Shown here: positions 52,782 through 63,173 of the stretch, one piece after another
How the letters are laid out: the number at the start of each line of letters is the position of its first letter
Position numbering within the stretch: the stretch's first letter is position 1
From: an uncultured Rhizobiaceae group bacterium
GTDB taxonomy: Bacteria > Pseudomonadota > Alphaproteobacteria > Rhizobiales > Rhizobiaceae
DNA length: 64,000 bases
Reading direction: 5' to 3'
Assembly: GCA_937930845.1 (NCBI GenBank)
Contig: CALHBJ010000012.1
Span: forward strand, 1 to 64,000
Notes under the pieces: model-generated
Database searches by the model: none
What the model was told of the DNA's origin: nothing
The model's input: only the letters and a program-made list of their open reading frames with translations
Position numbers and translations under genes: made by a program

Positions 52782-52955
52782 TAAATGCATCAGGTGAACA
52801 TGTGTGTTCCGGTTTCGCCTCCACCCCAATGTAGGGGCAGAATTGTGGCGCGCCCGTCACAAACCATCACATGTGTGGGATACGTGGGTGAGCCATTCAA
52901 CCAGATACAAATTTTTCAGCCAGTGACTCAGACTCACGAAGTTCGGCAGGGTATT

Positions 52956-54890
52956 TTAGTCGCGGCGGATAACGCCACCGATTGCTGAGACGAAGAGCAG
53001 GGACAAGACCCAGCCAAACGCAATCTGCACCCATTCCCATAAACGAACCCACCAACCCGCTTGCCAGGTGGCCGGGTTATACCAGATGCCCGTATCCCCG
53101 GTTTGCCAGTCCACCACCCTTGGCGACCAATCGCTTTCCATGCGGAAATTCACGACCGGGATGGCCACATCCACCGAATAGACCACAGATGAGAATGTGG
53201 AATATTCAGACGGAACAGCCGCCTTGCAGATAGCGGCAATATCGCGCGGCGGGTAAACCCAGTTCGCCCGGCAGGCCAATGGCGCTTTGCCCTGGAGCAT
53301 GGGTCCATCGGCGGGCTTCCACACAGCCTCTTTGTAAATCAGCGGATGGGTTGGCGTCATAATCCCGTGGCGGGCAGCTGTCTCGTAAATTGCAGCCCCC
53401 GCGATAACGATGCCCAACAACCAGACCACTGCAAATCCGGGCCGATATCCGTGGGCCACAAATATCTTTTGAACCCAGCGCCAGAAATCGGCCAGATCGC
53501 GAATAGCCCCGGCAAACAGGGTCTTGGGCTTGGGCACATGGTTGAGCGTGAACAGCCGTTGCCGCTCGCGCCGTTCAATGCGCACAGACCGCGCTTCTTC
53601 TTCATGCCCCATCCCGTCCAGCACAATTGCCAATTGCTGATAGGGATTGGGCCGAAAACGATGGGTGAGGTGCTGGATCGGCTGACGTTCCAGCCAGGCT
53701 TTCCAAAATGCCGGATCACACCCTTCGGGCAGTTCGGCAAACCGTTCAAAAACAAAATTATCGAGGCGGATTTGCGACGGTTTTTCCCACGCGGCCTCAT
53801 CCATGTTCAACGACCGGCAGGATGCCCCGGCAAGGTTCAATTCACCCCGCGCATATTCAACACCGCGCCAGGTCAGCATATTGCCAATCCTGGCATTGCG
53901 AAGATTGATCGCCCCTTTGGTTTCAAAAGACCCGCCCTGAAACGTGATACTGTCGCCAATCTCAGCCGACTGAAAGGAAATCTCACCCTGCACTCGGCAT
54001 TCAGTGTTCAGATAAACCGAATTACCCACCTTGATATTGGGCGCGTTGATGGCGACTTCTCCAGCAGAGAATATGCCATTCGTAAGCCGCAGACTGGTCC
54101 CAACCTGCATGTTGGTAAGGTCCACGGTTCCTTTCGCAAGAAAACCGTGATCCAGTAAGACGCCGCCAGAAACATTTGCCCCTTCTGTATCTAATGCCGT
54201 TTGAGGGCCAAAGAATTTGCCATTCCGGCAAACAAGATCTCCACCAATTTTCGCCCCCAGCACCCGCACAGTGTCTCTGGCAAAAAATCTATCATTCAAA
54301 AACATGGTGCCGTTGGTCTCGATACCATCGCAATTCAGACTGCTGGACGCACCATCAAACCGGGCATTGCGGCAATCAAGAGCGCCGCCAATTTTGGCAC
54401 CCAGCAGTCGCACTTCGCCAGCCGCCTGGAAGCCATTACTTAAGATTAGGCCACCGGTGCTTTCAAACCGATCGCCCTGGATCGCCTCAACAACACTGCC
54501 CGCGAGACAAAAACTCTCCGTGCAACAATCTCGGATATCAACTTTGCCCTCAATCATACAATCGATCAGACCAAAATTTTCCGGCACCACCGCACCATTG
54601 AAATCAAGACTGCCTTCGACAAAAGCATGCGCCAGCAATATACCATGATCATGCAAGGGGTTATCGGCATCTCCACCCAGCGCGATAAAACGCAACAGTT
54701 CCGGGCGAATACGATTATCGGCATTCCCAGTCACCGGGCGTACATCGCCAATGACACAATCTTCACCTGAAGCCGCGCAGCGTAATAATTTCCATTCCGC
54801 CGGATGAAGTTTTCCCTCTTCGCCATCCAGCCAAAGATCATCAATCCGTCTGCCAAAAGCACGAGCCGGGGGTGTTGAATTTTCTGTCAC
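52956..54890 (-). CDS. Large repeat-plus-membrane protein of unknown function
   Basis: A 644-residue protein. Residues about 60-370 contain repeats of the form GAKIGG-L-CRNA-F-G and AEIGDSITFQGG, which look like turns of a right-handed beta-helix, as in bactofilins and pentapeptide proteins. An alpha-helical basic segment follows (about 395-470), then a membrane span (about 485-505), a periplasmic-looking stretch with three Cys, and a final span (about 622-640). Similar genes are labelled membrane-associated oxidoreductase, but I see no cofactor motif. It is bounded by typA on the same strand. Confidence 0.75.
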   Translation of the reverse strand: MTENSTPPARAFGRRIDDLWLDGEEGKLHPAEWKLLRCAASGEDCVIGDVRPVTGNADNRIRPELLRFIALGGDADNPLHDHGILLAHAFVEGSLDFNGAVVPENFGLIDCMIEGKVDIRDCCTESFCLAGSVVEAIQGDRFESTGGLILSNGFQAAGEVRLLGAKIGGALDCRNARFDGASSSLNCDGIETNGTMFLNDRFFARDTVRVLGAKIGGDLVCRNGKFFGPQTALDTEGANVSGGVLLDHGFLAKGTVDLTNMQVGTSLRLTNGIFSAGEVAINAPNIKVGNSVYLNTECRVQGEISFQSAEIGDSITFQGGSFETKGAINLRNARIGNMLTWRGVEYARGELNLAGASCRSLNMDEAAWEKPSQIRLDNFVFERFAELPEGCDPAFWKAWLERQPIQHLTHRFRPNPYQQLAIVLDGMGHEEEARSVRIERRERQRLFTLNHVPKPKTLFAGAIRDLADFWRWVQKIFVAHGYRPGFAVVWLLGIVIAGAAIYETAARHGIMTPTHPLIYKEAVWKPADGPMLQGKAPLACRANWVYPPRDIAAICKAAVPSEYSTFSSVVYSVDVAIPVVNFRMESDWSPRVVDWQTGDTGIWYNPATWQAGWWVRLWEWVQIAFGWVLSLLFVSAIGGVIRRD

Positions 54891-54983
54891 AAATGCGTCC
54901 CCATCCCTCGATTGTGCTCACAGATTAGCGTGAGGAACCCAGGGAGGGAAGGCATTGAGAACAATCGCAAAAAGCGTAGAGTC

Positions 54984-56807
54984 TTAGTCAGCCGCCGCCT
55001 GTGCCGCGCGCATCTGGCGCTTGCGTTCAATCGGGTCCAACACGCGCTTGCGGATACGGATGTTCAGCGGTGTCACCTCGACCAATTCATCATCGGTGAT
55101 ATAGGCCAATGATTTCTCCAGGGTCATGTTCAGTGGCGTGGTGATTTTCACCGCCTCATCCTTACCTGAAGAACGCATATTGGTGAGCTGCTTGCCTTTC
55201 AACACATTCACTTCCAGATCATTGCCGCGCGAATGTTCACCAACGATCATACCCTGATAAACCTTGTCACCGGGGTGGATCATCATTGGGCCTCGATCTT
55301 CCAGATGGAACATGGCAAATGCCACGGCATTGCCGTCGCCGTTGGAGATCAACGCACCGGTGTGGCGCTGGGCAATGTCACCGCGATAGGGCTGATATTC
55401 CAGGAATGTACGGTTGAAAATCGCCGTGCCGCGCGTGTCGGTCATCAGTTCTGACAGATAACCAATCAGCCCCCGTGTGGGTGCATGGAAGACCAAACGC
55501 ACCCGCCCGCCACCGGAAGGTTTCATTTCCACCAGGTCGGCGCGGCGCTGGGACAGTTTTTCAACAACTGCACCGGAATATTCTTCGTCCACATCGATAA
55601 TGGCTTCTTCCACCGGCTCGATTTTTACGCCGTTCTCGTCCTTTTGCATCAGCACCCGTGGGCGACCAACGGTCAGTTCGAATCCTTCGCGGCGCATGGT
55701 TTCGATCACGATTGCCAATTGCAATTCGCCCCGTCCGGCAACCTCATAGGCGTCCGTACCTTCAACCTGCGTCACCTTCAGCGCAACATTGCCTTCGGCC
55801 TCTTTCATCAGGCGGTCGCGGATCACACGGCTTTGAACCTTGTCCCCTTCCTTGCCCGCCAATGGTCCGTCATTGACGCGGAAGGTCATGGAAAGGGTTG
55901 GCGGATCAATCGGCTGTGCAGCGATGGGCTGTTTGATGCCCGGCGCAACAAGCGTGTCGGCAACGGTGGCCTTGGTCAGCCCTGCAATGGAAACAATGTC
56001 TCCGGCCTTGGAATCGGTTACCGGTTTACGCTCCAGACCTTCGAACGAAAGCACCTGGGTAATACGCCCGGTTTCAACAATATTGCCTTCCTGGTCGAGC
56101 GCATGGATCGACTGATTGGGAACGGCAATGCCGGATGTGATCTTGCCGGTGAGAATGCGGCCCAGATAGGGGTTCGCCTCAATTGTTGTCGCCAGCATGC
56201 GAAATTCGCCATCCTCAACAGCTGGCTCAGGTACATGTTCCATGACCAGATCGAGCAAGGGCGCCATGTCGTCTTTTGGACCTTCGGCATCAGCGGCCAT
56301 CCAGCCCTCTTTCGCAGAACCATAAAGCACATGGAAATCAAGCTGGTCTTCATTGGCTTCCAAGACGCCAAACAGGTCGAACACTTCATCCAGCACCCAA
56401 TCGGGGCGGCCATCGGGTTTGTCGATCTTGTTAATGGCAACGATGGGACGCAGGCCCAGTTTCAGCGCTTTTGCCAGCACAAACTTGGTTTGGGGCATCG
56501 GACCTTCGGCGGCATCAACAAGGATGATCACACCATCCACCATGTTCAAGATGCGTTCCACTTCGCCGCCAAAATCCGCATGGCCGGGCGTGTCCACAAT
56601 ATTGATGCGGTTGCCCTTCCACTGGATCGACGTGACTTTCGCCAAAATGGTGATCCCGCGCTCTTTTTCCAAATCATTGGAATCCATCGCGCGCTCATCA
56701 ACCTGCTGGTTGTCGCGATAAGTGCCGGATTGTTTGAGCAAAACATCGATAAGTGTTGTCTTGCCATGGTCAACGTGCGCGATGATCGCGATGTTGCGGA
56801 GTGTCAT
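54984..56807 (-). CDS. typA: Ribosome-associated GTPase TypA/BipA
   Basis: A 607-residue translational GTPase that assists 50S assembly and growth at low temperature. G1 is AHVDHGKTTL (residues 8-17), switch I ERGITILAKV, G3 DTPGHADFGGEVER, G4 NKID. The C-terminal TypA-specific domain includes RSSGKDEAVKITTPL. Length and start (MTLRNIAIIAHVDHG) are normal. A long plus-strand frame over the same DNA is a shadow. Confidence 0.98.
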   Translation of the reverse strand: MTLRNIAIIAHVDHGKTTLIDVLLKQSGTYRDNQQVDERAMDSNDLEKERGITILAKVTSIQWKGNRINIVDTPGHADFGGEVERILNMVDGVIILVDAAEGPMPQTKFVLAKALKLGLRPIVAINKIDKPDGRPDWVLDEVFDLFGVLEANEDQLDFHVLYGSAKEGWMAADAEGPKDDMAPLLDLVMEHVPEPAVEDGEFRMLATTIEANPYLGRILTGKITSGIAVPNQSIHALDQEGNIVETGRITQVLSFEGLERKPVTDSKAGDIVSIAGLTKATVADTLVAPGIKQPIAAQPIDPPTLSMTFRVNDGPLAGKEGDKVQSRVIRDRLMKEAEGNVALKVTQVEGTDAYEVAGRGELQLAIVIETMRREGFELTVGRPRVLMQKDENGVKIEPVEEAIIDVDEEYSGAVVEKLSQRRADLVEMKPSGGGRVRLVFHAPTRGLIGYLSELMTDTRGTAIFNRTFLEYQPYRGDIAQRHTGALISNGDGNAVAFAMFHLEDRGPMMIHPGDKVYQGMIVGEHSRGNDLEVNVLKGKQLTNMRSSGKDEAVKITTPLNMTLEKSLAYITDDELVEVTPLNIRIRKRVLDPIERKRQMRAAQAAAD

Positions 56808-57014
56808 GATAATTGCCTGAAAATTGTAGGGGCCGGGCGATCGGTCGCCCTGCTGTTGGCAGGCTTATAAGGGGGAAGCGGAAGTTTGGGAACCCTGAAT
56901 GGCAAACACGGCAAATTGGCGGCAAACGAGGTTTACAGCGCCTCGCACCCGCGCGATCACGCTCGGGGCCAAATTCAAAAACAGAGGTTCAGTGCAGCTT
57001 GGCGCTAACCCCAC

Positions 57015-60000
57015 TCACTCACGTGGAATATCTGCAAGCACCGTGGCGGCAACCGTCAACCGGCTGACACTGGGCGTATCGCTGTCAATGATCTGTCCCA
57101 ATTGCGTGCGTGCAAGGGTTAAATCGTCCATCCGCTGGGATTTCCAGGCCTCAAAACCGCCCTTATGCACCAGGCTTTCAACCACAAGATTGCGGCGCGA
57201 CTGGTGAGCACTTTGCAACGCCCGGTCCACAGCCAGTCCGTCATAATAATCTGTGGTTTCCAAGCCTCGTCCAATATGCACAAGACGACCAACCCGCAAC
57301 AACCGGGTCAGATCGAAGAACACCTGTGCAACCTTAAGCAAGGGTTTGCCGCTCTTTTCACTGGCAAGTGCGATGTCAGGGATCAGCCCGGCAATCGGCA
57401 AACCGCCCATGGTTTTGGCAAGCCCGGCCGGTACGCCCGCCGCACGGTAACGCTTGGTATCGGCCTCAATGCGGGTGCGCAGGAAATCCGGCACAATGTC
57501 TTCCAGTTTCGCAGACAGTGTTTTCACAGCCTTTCCATAGCGTTCGGCAATGGGCGCAACACCTTCACTGAAGTCACCATATCGAACAAACCACACAGTC
57601 TGGGAGACCACTCGCTCCTGCACTGTGGCATATAATTCCAATTGCAAATCACCGGAAATCTTGGCGTCCAGCTTGTCAATCTCGTCGTGAAGTTCGCGCA
57701 AATTGAATGCCGCACGCGCAGCGGCATAGGCCCGCGCCATTGTTGCAACCGATGCACCGGTGCGGTCGTTGACCCTTGCAAGTAGTGTTGGTCCGCCCCG
57801 GTTGATCATCGAATTGGCAAGCCCTGTGGCAATGATTTCGCGGCGCAACCGGTGCCCGGCGATTTCTTTACCAAAAGGTTTTTGCATTTTGGGTGGGAAA
57901 TAGTCAGTCAGCAGATCCTCAAAATACGGATCGTCCGGCACATCGCTGTCCACCAAATCATCAAGCGCGACAATTTTTGCATAGGCCAACAGGACGCCAA
58001 GCTCGGCGCGGGTGAGCGCATTACCGGATGCCTGCCGCTCTGCCAGCACCATGTCGTCGGGCAGATCTTCCACATGCCGGTCCAGTCGGCCCCGGGCCTC
58101 CAATTGCTGCATCAACCGTTGCTGATACGACAAATCTTCCATACCCTTTCGCTCGGTGAGCGAGATCGCCAGTGTTTGCAGATAATTATTGCGCAACACC
58201 AGATCGGCAACCGTATCGGTCATTGATTCCAGCAATAGGTTGCGCCGCCGCCGCGTCAATCCGCCAGTCTTCATCCCAGCCGCCAGCGCGATCTTGATAT
58301 TCACTTCCACGTCCGACGAATTCACCCCGGCGGAATTGTCAATCGCATCGGAATTACAACGCCCGCCACGCTGGTTGAATTCGATACGGCCCGGCTGGGT
58401 CACACCAAGGTTAGCGCCCTCACCAATCACCTTGCAACGCAATTGCCTGGCGGTAACGCGAATGGAATCATTGGCACGATCACCAACGTCCCCATCGGAT
58501 TCATGGGTGGCGCGAATATAAGTGCCAATGCCGCCAAACCACATCAGGTCAACTTCAGCCGTCAAGATTGCCGTCATCACTTCCTGGGGCGTAAATGTGC
58601 CAGCCGACAGGCCGATGCTCCGCGCCGCCGCTGATGGCAGCGTGATCCTCTTGGAATCACGAGGCCAGATACCCCCGCCTTTTGACAGGCATTTCCGGTC
58701 GTAATCCTGCCAACTGGAACGGTCCGCCTTGAACAGCCGCTTGCGCTCGGCATAGCTCCTGGCGGGATCAGGGTCCGGGTCGATGAAAATATCACGGTGA
58801 TCAAACGCAGCAATCAGGCGCGTTTGTTTCGACAACAACATGCCATTGCCAAACACATCACCAGACATGTCACCCACACCGGCTGCCGTAAACGGCTGGC
58901 TTTGGATATCCCAACTGCGATTGTCGCGCTGCATTTCTCTGAAGTGACGCTTTACAGCCTCCCAGGCGCCGCGCGCGGTAATGCCCATCTTCTTATGGTC
59001 ATATCCGGCAGAGCCCCCCGACGCAAAAGCATCATCAAGCCAGAAATCCCGTGCCTGACTGATCGCGTTGGCAGTGTCTGAAAATGTCGACGTGCCCTTG
59101 TCGGCTGCCACAACAAAATAGGGGTCTTCACCATCGTGACACACCACATCCTTGGGATGGACAACCTTGCCGTCAATCAGATTGTCCGTCAGCGACAACA
59201 GAGATGAGATGAAAATCTGATACGCCGTGCGACCTTCATTGAACCAGGCCTCACGATTGTTCCTTGAAGGCAATTGCTTGGGCACAAACCCGCCCTTAGA
59301 CCCAACGGGCACGATGACCGCATTCTTGACCTGTTGTGCCTTCACCAGTCCCAGCACTTCCGTGCGGTAGTCCTGGGCCCGGTCGGACCAGCGCAACCCG
59401 CCACGGGCCACCGGACCGAAGCGCAAATGCAGACCTTCAACCCGCGGTGACGATACGAATATTTCCCGGTAAGGCACCGGCTGCGGCATGATATTGACCG
59501 CGCCGGGATCAATCTTGAATGCCAATACGGGATCAGGCGCGACTGACTTATCTTCAAGATCCGGCATTTGGGCGAAGAAATTTGTCCGCAGCGTAGCGCC
59601 GATCAGATTGTGAAAATTACGCAAAATACGGTCATCATCGCTGGACTTAATTTCATCCAGCGCCGCAACAATTTCCTGGGACAGTTTCTCTTCATCGGCT
59701 TGGGTATCTTTTAGTGCCGGGTTGAAACGAAGATCAAAATAAACCGCCAGATCGGTTGCGATTTGCGGATAACGCACCAGCGTTTCGGCCATGCTTTCCA
59801 CCGAAAACCGGGAACGAATTTGGCGTAAATACCGCGCATATGCCCGAAAGACCGTGGCAACCCGCCAGTCCACTTTGCATGTCAGCACCAGCGCATTGAA
59901 CTGGTCATCATCCGTTTGTTGGTGCCACACAGCAATGATGGCCGCGCGCAAAATGGGCTCAATTCTTTCCAGATTGGGTGCAACACCGCTGGCGGTTCTC

Positions 60001-61733
60001 AACTTCATATCATGGGCAAAGACCTGGGCACCGTCAGCACGGGTAATGTCATATGTAGATTCTTCGATTACCTCGAAACCCAGATTTTCCAGCAACGGCA
60101 CCCGTTGCGAAAGCGGCACCGCCGAATTCAAGTGGAAAATGCGCAGTCCGATCTGACCTTCGCTAAAGTCGTGCGCGTCATAATAGTCCACTTCCAGATC
60201 GGTTTCGTCCCGCAACATTTCGAATTGGGCCGCATCGGCAATGGCCTGCTCTGGCTCCACATTTTCCCGGTATCCAATGGAATAGGTGTGCTGTGCGGCG
60301 CTTTTACCACCGGCCACCAACAGCTTATCCTGCCAGTTTTGAACCAGGGCCCGCACGGCACCGTTGAGTTCATCGGACGAAACACTTTCGACCGCCTGTC
60401 CCGAACGACCGATGATGAAATGGACCCGCGTCAGTCCGCTTTCAAAAAACTGAGGTGAAAAATCGAGCAATGTTCCGTGGAAAGCGCGCTCCAGATAGGC
60501 CCCCACACGCTGGCGAACATCGGAATCATAGCGGTCCCTTGGAATATAAACGAGAACGGATACGAAACGGTCAAACTTGTCTGTGCGCGCCAGCGCCAGC
60601 ACGCGCGGACGCTCCTCCAGTTTGATAACGGTATTTGCAAATTCCCGAAGCTGGTCCGTATTGATCTGGAACACCTCATCACGTGGCCATGTTTCCAAAA
60701 CATTCACCAGCGCTTTGCTGGTATGATCCGCCTCATCAAGCTTGAACGGCCGCATCACCGCATCGACCTTATGGCGCAGCATGGGAATTTTCTTGACCGA
60801 CTTGGTGTATGCCGTTGAGGTGAACAGGCCGACCACCCGCATTTCGCCTTCCAGACGGCCATCTGGCGTGTATCGCTTGATGCCAATATAGTCGAGATTG
60901 GCGTCCCGATGCACCTTTGAGCGCAGATCCGCTTTGGTGATAAAAAGCGGGTTTGGACCAAACAGAAAATCTCTGATTTCCGGCGTATTGACCACCGGCT
61001 CACCATCGCGCTGCATCACTGCAAGGTCGTCATTGCGCAATATCCCCAGTGCCGACCCGGCAACGGGCTTTAGTTCGCCAGCTTCACGGGTGCCCTCATA
61101 TTTATATTCCCGCAATCCCATAAGGGTGAAATTATGGTCACACAGCCAGTCAAGGAATTGCACAGCCTCGGCCAATTCGTCCGCTGGAACAGGCGGCGGA
61201 CTGGTGCGCAGAGCAATGGTGCGCTCGCCAATGCTTGATAGCATTCTGCGCCAATCATCGGTCACCAGGCGAACCTGATTGAGCACATGGCGCAGGTTTT
61301 TCTTAACCTGGCGTCGTTCCTTGTCATCCATTGCTTCCATGACCACCAGCATCAGGGAAACCATGCTCCGCTTGCTGTCATCAATCAGCGGATGTGCCAC
61401 CAGGCGAATTTCAGAATCGTGTTTGGTCAAACACTGCAACACCGAATCCACCACAAACGGCCTGTTGCCCATGGTCAGACAAACCAGCGTCAAATCATGT
61501 TCAATAGTGTCAACCGAAAGTGTGCGCGCCCCCGGCTTTGCCAAAGCCGCTTCCGCCACATCAAGCGCCTGCCCCAACACGGCCACATCATGGGCCTGAA
61601 GATCTTCCAGCGGCACATCTCCAAGCACGCTATGGGCTTTTGCTGCCACCGCATTTTGTCGTCTTTTGGGAAGAGACGCGACCGCCTGATCAATAAGTTT
61701 GGTAATCATCTTGTCTGCGGCAGAGTTCGGCAT
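57015..61733 (-). CDS. gdhZ: NAD-specific glutamate dehydrogenase, large form
   Basis: A 1572-residue GDH of the large (L-180) class, which oxidatively deaminates glutamate to 2-oxoglutarate. The N-terminal 700 residues hold ACT-like regulatory segments. The catalytic core near residues 778-815 has GGLRWSDRAQDYRTEVLGLV and the Lys of VPVGSKGGFVPK. The NAD-binding domain includes GIGTYIRATHES, and a helical C-terminal region ends the protein. Start at 61733 (MPNSAADKM) follows AAGGA; the longer frame overlaps the divergent gene. By catabolising glutamate it feeds the TCA operon encoded in this window. Confidence 0.97.
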   Translation of the reverse strand: MPNSAADKMITKLIDQAVASLPKRRQNAVAAKAHSVLGDVPLEDLQAHDVAVLGQALDVAEAALAKPGARTLSVDTIEHDLTLVCLTMGNRPFVVDSVLQCLTKHDSEIRLVAHPLIDDSKRSMVSLMLVVMEAMDDKERRQVKKNLRHVLNQVRLVTDDWRRMLSSIGERTIALRTSPPPVPADELAEAVQFLDWLCDHNFTLMGLREYKYEGTREAGELKPVAGSALGILRNDDLAVMQRDGEPVVNTPEIRDFLFGPNPLFITKADLRSKVHRDANLDYIGIKRYTPDGRLEGEMRVVGLFTSTAYTKSVKKIPMLRHKVDAVMRPFKLDEADHTSKALVNVLETWPRDEVFQINTDQLREFANTVIKLEERPRVLALARTDKFDRFVSVLVYIPRDRYDSDVRQRVGAYLERAFHGTLLDFSPQFFESGLTRVHFIIGRSGQAVESVSSDELNGAVRALVQNWQDKLLVAGGKSAAQHTYSIGYRENVEPEQAIADAAQFEMLRDETDLEVDYYDAHDFSEGQIGLRIFHLNSAVPLSQRVPLLENLGFEVIEESTYDITRADGAQVFAHDMKLRTASGVAPNLERIEPILRAAIIAVWHQQTDDDQFNALVLTCKVDWRVATVFRAYARYLRQIRSRFSVESMAETLVRYPQIATDLAVYFDLRFNPALKDTQADEEKLSQEIVAALDEIKSSDDDRILRNFHNLIGATLRTNFFAQMPDLEDKSVAPDPVLAFKIDPGAVNIMPQPVPYREIFVSSPRVEGLHLRFGPVARGGLRWSDRAQDYRTEVLGLVKAQQVKNAVIVPVGSKGGFVPKQLPSRNNREAWFNEGRTAYQIFISSLLSLTDNLIDGKVVHPKDVVCHDGEDPYFVVAADKGTSTFSDTANAISQARDFWLDDAFASGGSAGYDHKKMGITARGAWEAVKRHFREMQRDNRSWDIQSQPFTAAGVGDMSGDVFGNGMLLSKQTRLIAAFDHRDIFIDPDPDPARSYAERKRLFKADRSSWQDYDRKCLSKGGGIWPRDSKRITLPSAAARSIGLSAGTFTPQEVMTAILTAEVDLMWFGGIGTYIRATHESDGDVGDRANDSIRVTARQLRCKVIGEGANLGVTQPGRIEFNQRGGRCNSDAIDNSAGVNSSDVEVNIKIALAAGMKTGGLTRRRRNLLLESMTDTVADLVLRNNYLQTLAISLTERKGMEDLSYQQRLMQQLEARGRLDRHVEDLPDDMVLAERQASGNALTRAELGVLLAYAKIVALDDLVDSDVPDDPYFEDLLTDYFPPKMQKPFGKEIAGHRLRREIIATGLANSMINRGGPTLLARVNDRTGASVATMARAYAAARAAFNLRELHDEIDKLDAKISGDLQLELYATVQERVVSQTVWFVRYGDFSEGVAPIAERYGKAVKTLSAKLEDIVPDFLRTRIEADTKRYRAAGVPAGLAKTMGGLPIAGLIPDIALASEKSGKPLLKVAQVFFDLTRLLRVGRLVHIGRGLETTDYYDGLAVDRALQSAHQSRRNLVVESLVHKGGFEAWKSQRMDDLTLARTQLGQIIDSDTPSVSRLTVAATVLADIPRE

Positions 61734-61795
61734 CAATTGTATCCTTAAGGTGAGCACACTACGGTGCATCAACAAAACGATACGGAAGCAATCTG

Positions 61796-62374
61796 ATGGC
61801 CAATATGCAAGAGAAACCCGCAATTGCACTTGAAATTGAGCAAGAAGCACCGCTAAGCGCCGAAACCGAGGCCTATTTTGACCTTTGTCGTGAAAAATTG
61901 GGTATGGTTCCCAATGTTCTGACCGCTTACGCATTCGACGAGACGAAGCTGCGCGCTTTCACCACCATGTATAACGATCTCATGCTGGGCGATTCGGCGC
62001 TGACCAAATTACAGCGCGAAATGATTGCGGTGGTGGTTTCCAGCATTAATCGGTGTTTCTATTGCCTCACTGCCCACGGAGCCGCAGTGCGCCAGCTCTC
62101 CGGCAATCCAAAGCTGGGCGAACAAATGGTGATGAACTATCGCGTTGCTGACCTTCCCCCTGCTGAAATGGCCATGCTCGATTTTGCGGTAAAGTTAACC
62201 GAATCGCCGGATCGGATTGTCGAGAACGATCGACAGGCCCTGCGCGATACCGGGTGGACTGATCGGGACATCTGGGACATTTCCAGCGTTGCCGCCTTCT
62301 TCAATATGAGCAACCGTGTGGCAGCCGCCACCGACATGCATCCCAACGATGCCTACCATGCCCAGGCGCGGTAG
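61796..62374 (+). CDS. AhpD-like peroxidase-related enzyme
   Basis: A 192-residue protein of the carboxymuconolactone decarboxylase/AhpD superfamily, peroxidase-related subgroup. The redox motif is CFYC (Cys87, Cys90) followed by His94 in the helix LTAHGAAVRQL. LTKLQREMIAVVVSS precedes it, and WDISSVAAFFNMSNRVA is the family C-terminus. Likely acts as a disulfide-dependent peroxidase partner. ATG at 61796; divergent from gdhZ across 62 bp. Confidence 0.9.
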   Translation: MANMQEKPAIALEIEQEAPLSAETEAYFDLCREKLGMVPNVLTAYAFDETKLRAFTTMYNDLMLGDSALTKLQREMIAVVVSSINRCFYCLTAHGAAVRQLSGNPKLGEQMVMNYRVADLPPAEMAMLDFAVKLTESPDRIVENDRQALRDTGWTDRDIWDISSVAAFFNMSNRVAAATDMHPNDAYHAQAR

Positions 62375-62383
62375 AATATCTGT

Positions 62384-63139
62384 TCACGCCCGCAACAGGG
62401 GTGGCTGTTTTGGCGCCATTGCGCTGCGCGTTTCAGCCAGATCATCCGCCGTCCCAATCCAAAGATCGAGAAAGTCATTGAGGAATTTCTTGACCGGTTC
62501 GTCATAAAGCAACCGGCCTTCCAGATGTTGAGCGCGGTTTTGCGCCCCCGGTGCGCCCATGCGATGCGCCCCTTTCACACCCCATTTGCACATCATGGCC
62601 AGGGTCAGTTCAGTGTGAAACTGAAACCCAAATGCGCGCTCGCCAACCTGAAATGCCTGATTCTCGTAGACCTCACCGGTGGCAAGCCGAACCGCGCCAT
62701 CGGGCAAGGTAAACCCTTCCCGGTGCCACTGGTAAATCATCTTGGGCCAATCAAGCAGCGCCTGCCCTTCCGGAGTCGCCTGAAGCGGATAATAGCCAAC
62801 CTCCACCTGGTCATCGGGATGGAAATACACATCCCCACCCAGGTGGCGAACCAGTTTTTGTGCCCCCAGGCAAATGCCTAGAAAGGGGCGATTTTCCTTC
62901 AGCGGCACAGACAACCAGTCAATTTCCCGGCTGACAAATTCATCAGGGTCATTGGCGCTCATCGGTCCGCCAAACATCACAGCACCGGCGTGCTCATCAA
63001 GCGTATCTGGCAATTCGTCTCCCAGCGGCGGGCGCCGGATATCCAGGTCAAATCCGCGTTCTTCCAGACGCATTCCCACCCGGCCGGGTGTGGAAGTTTC
63101 CTGATGAAGTATGATGAGAACTTTAGGTTTGCTGGTCAT
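62384..63139 (-). CDS. Class I glutamine amidotransferase-like protein
   Basis: A 251-residue GATase1 domain protein. The nucleophile elbow FLGICLGAQ (Cys) and FGFQFHTEL (His) with a downstream Glu form the triad. The start MTSKPKVLIILHQETSTPG and the VMFGGPMSANDPDEF segment are typical of the stand-alone GuaA-like amidotransferases. The acceptor is unknown; relatives act in gamma-glutamyl-polyamine or other catabolism. It is convergent with the AhpD-like gene, 9 bp away. Confidence 0.88.
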   Translation of the reverse strand: MTSKPKVLIILHQETSTPGRVGMRLEERGFDLDIRRPPLGDELPDTLDEHAGAVMFGGPMSANDPDEFVSREIDWLSVPLKENRPFLGICLGAQKLVRHLGGDVYFHPDDQVEVGYYPLQATPEGQALLDWPKMIYQWHREGFTLPDGAVRLATGEVYENQAFQVGERAFGFQFHTELTLAMMCKWGVKGAHRMGAPGAQNRAQHLEGRLLYDEPVKKFLNDFLDLWIGTADDLAETRSAMAPKQPPLLRA

Positions 63140-63173
63140 ATCGCCTTGCTGACAGTTGACATATTTATCGCGA

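Noticed and set aside
55485-56870. Plus-strand frame of 461 residues opposite typA
   Set aside because: Antisense shadow of typA created by codon bias.
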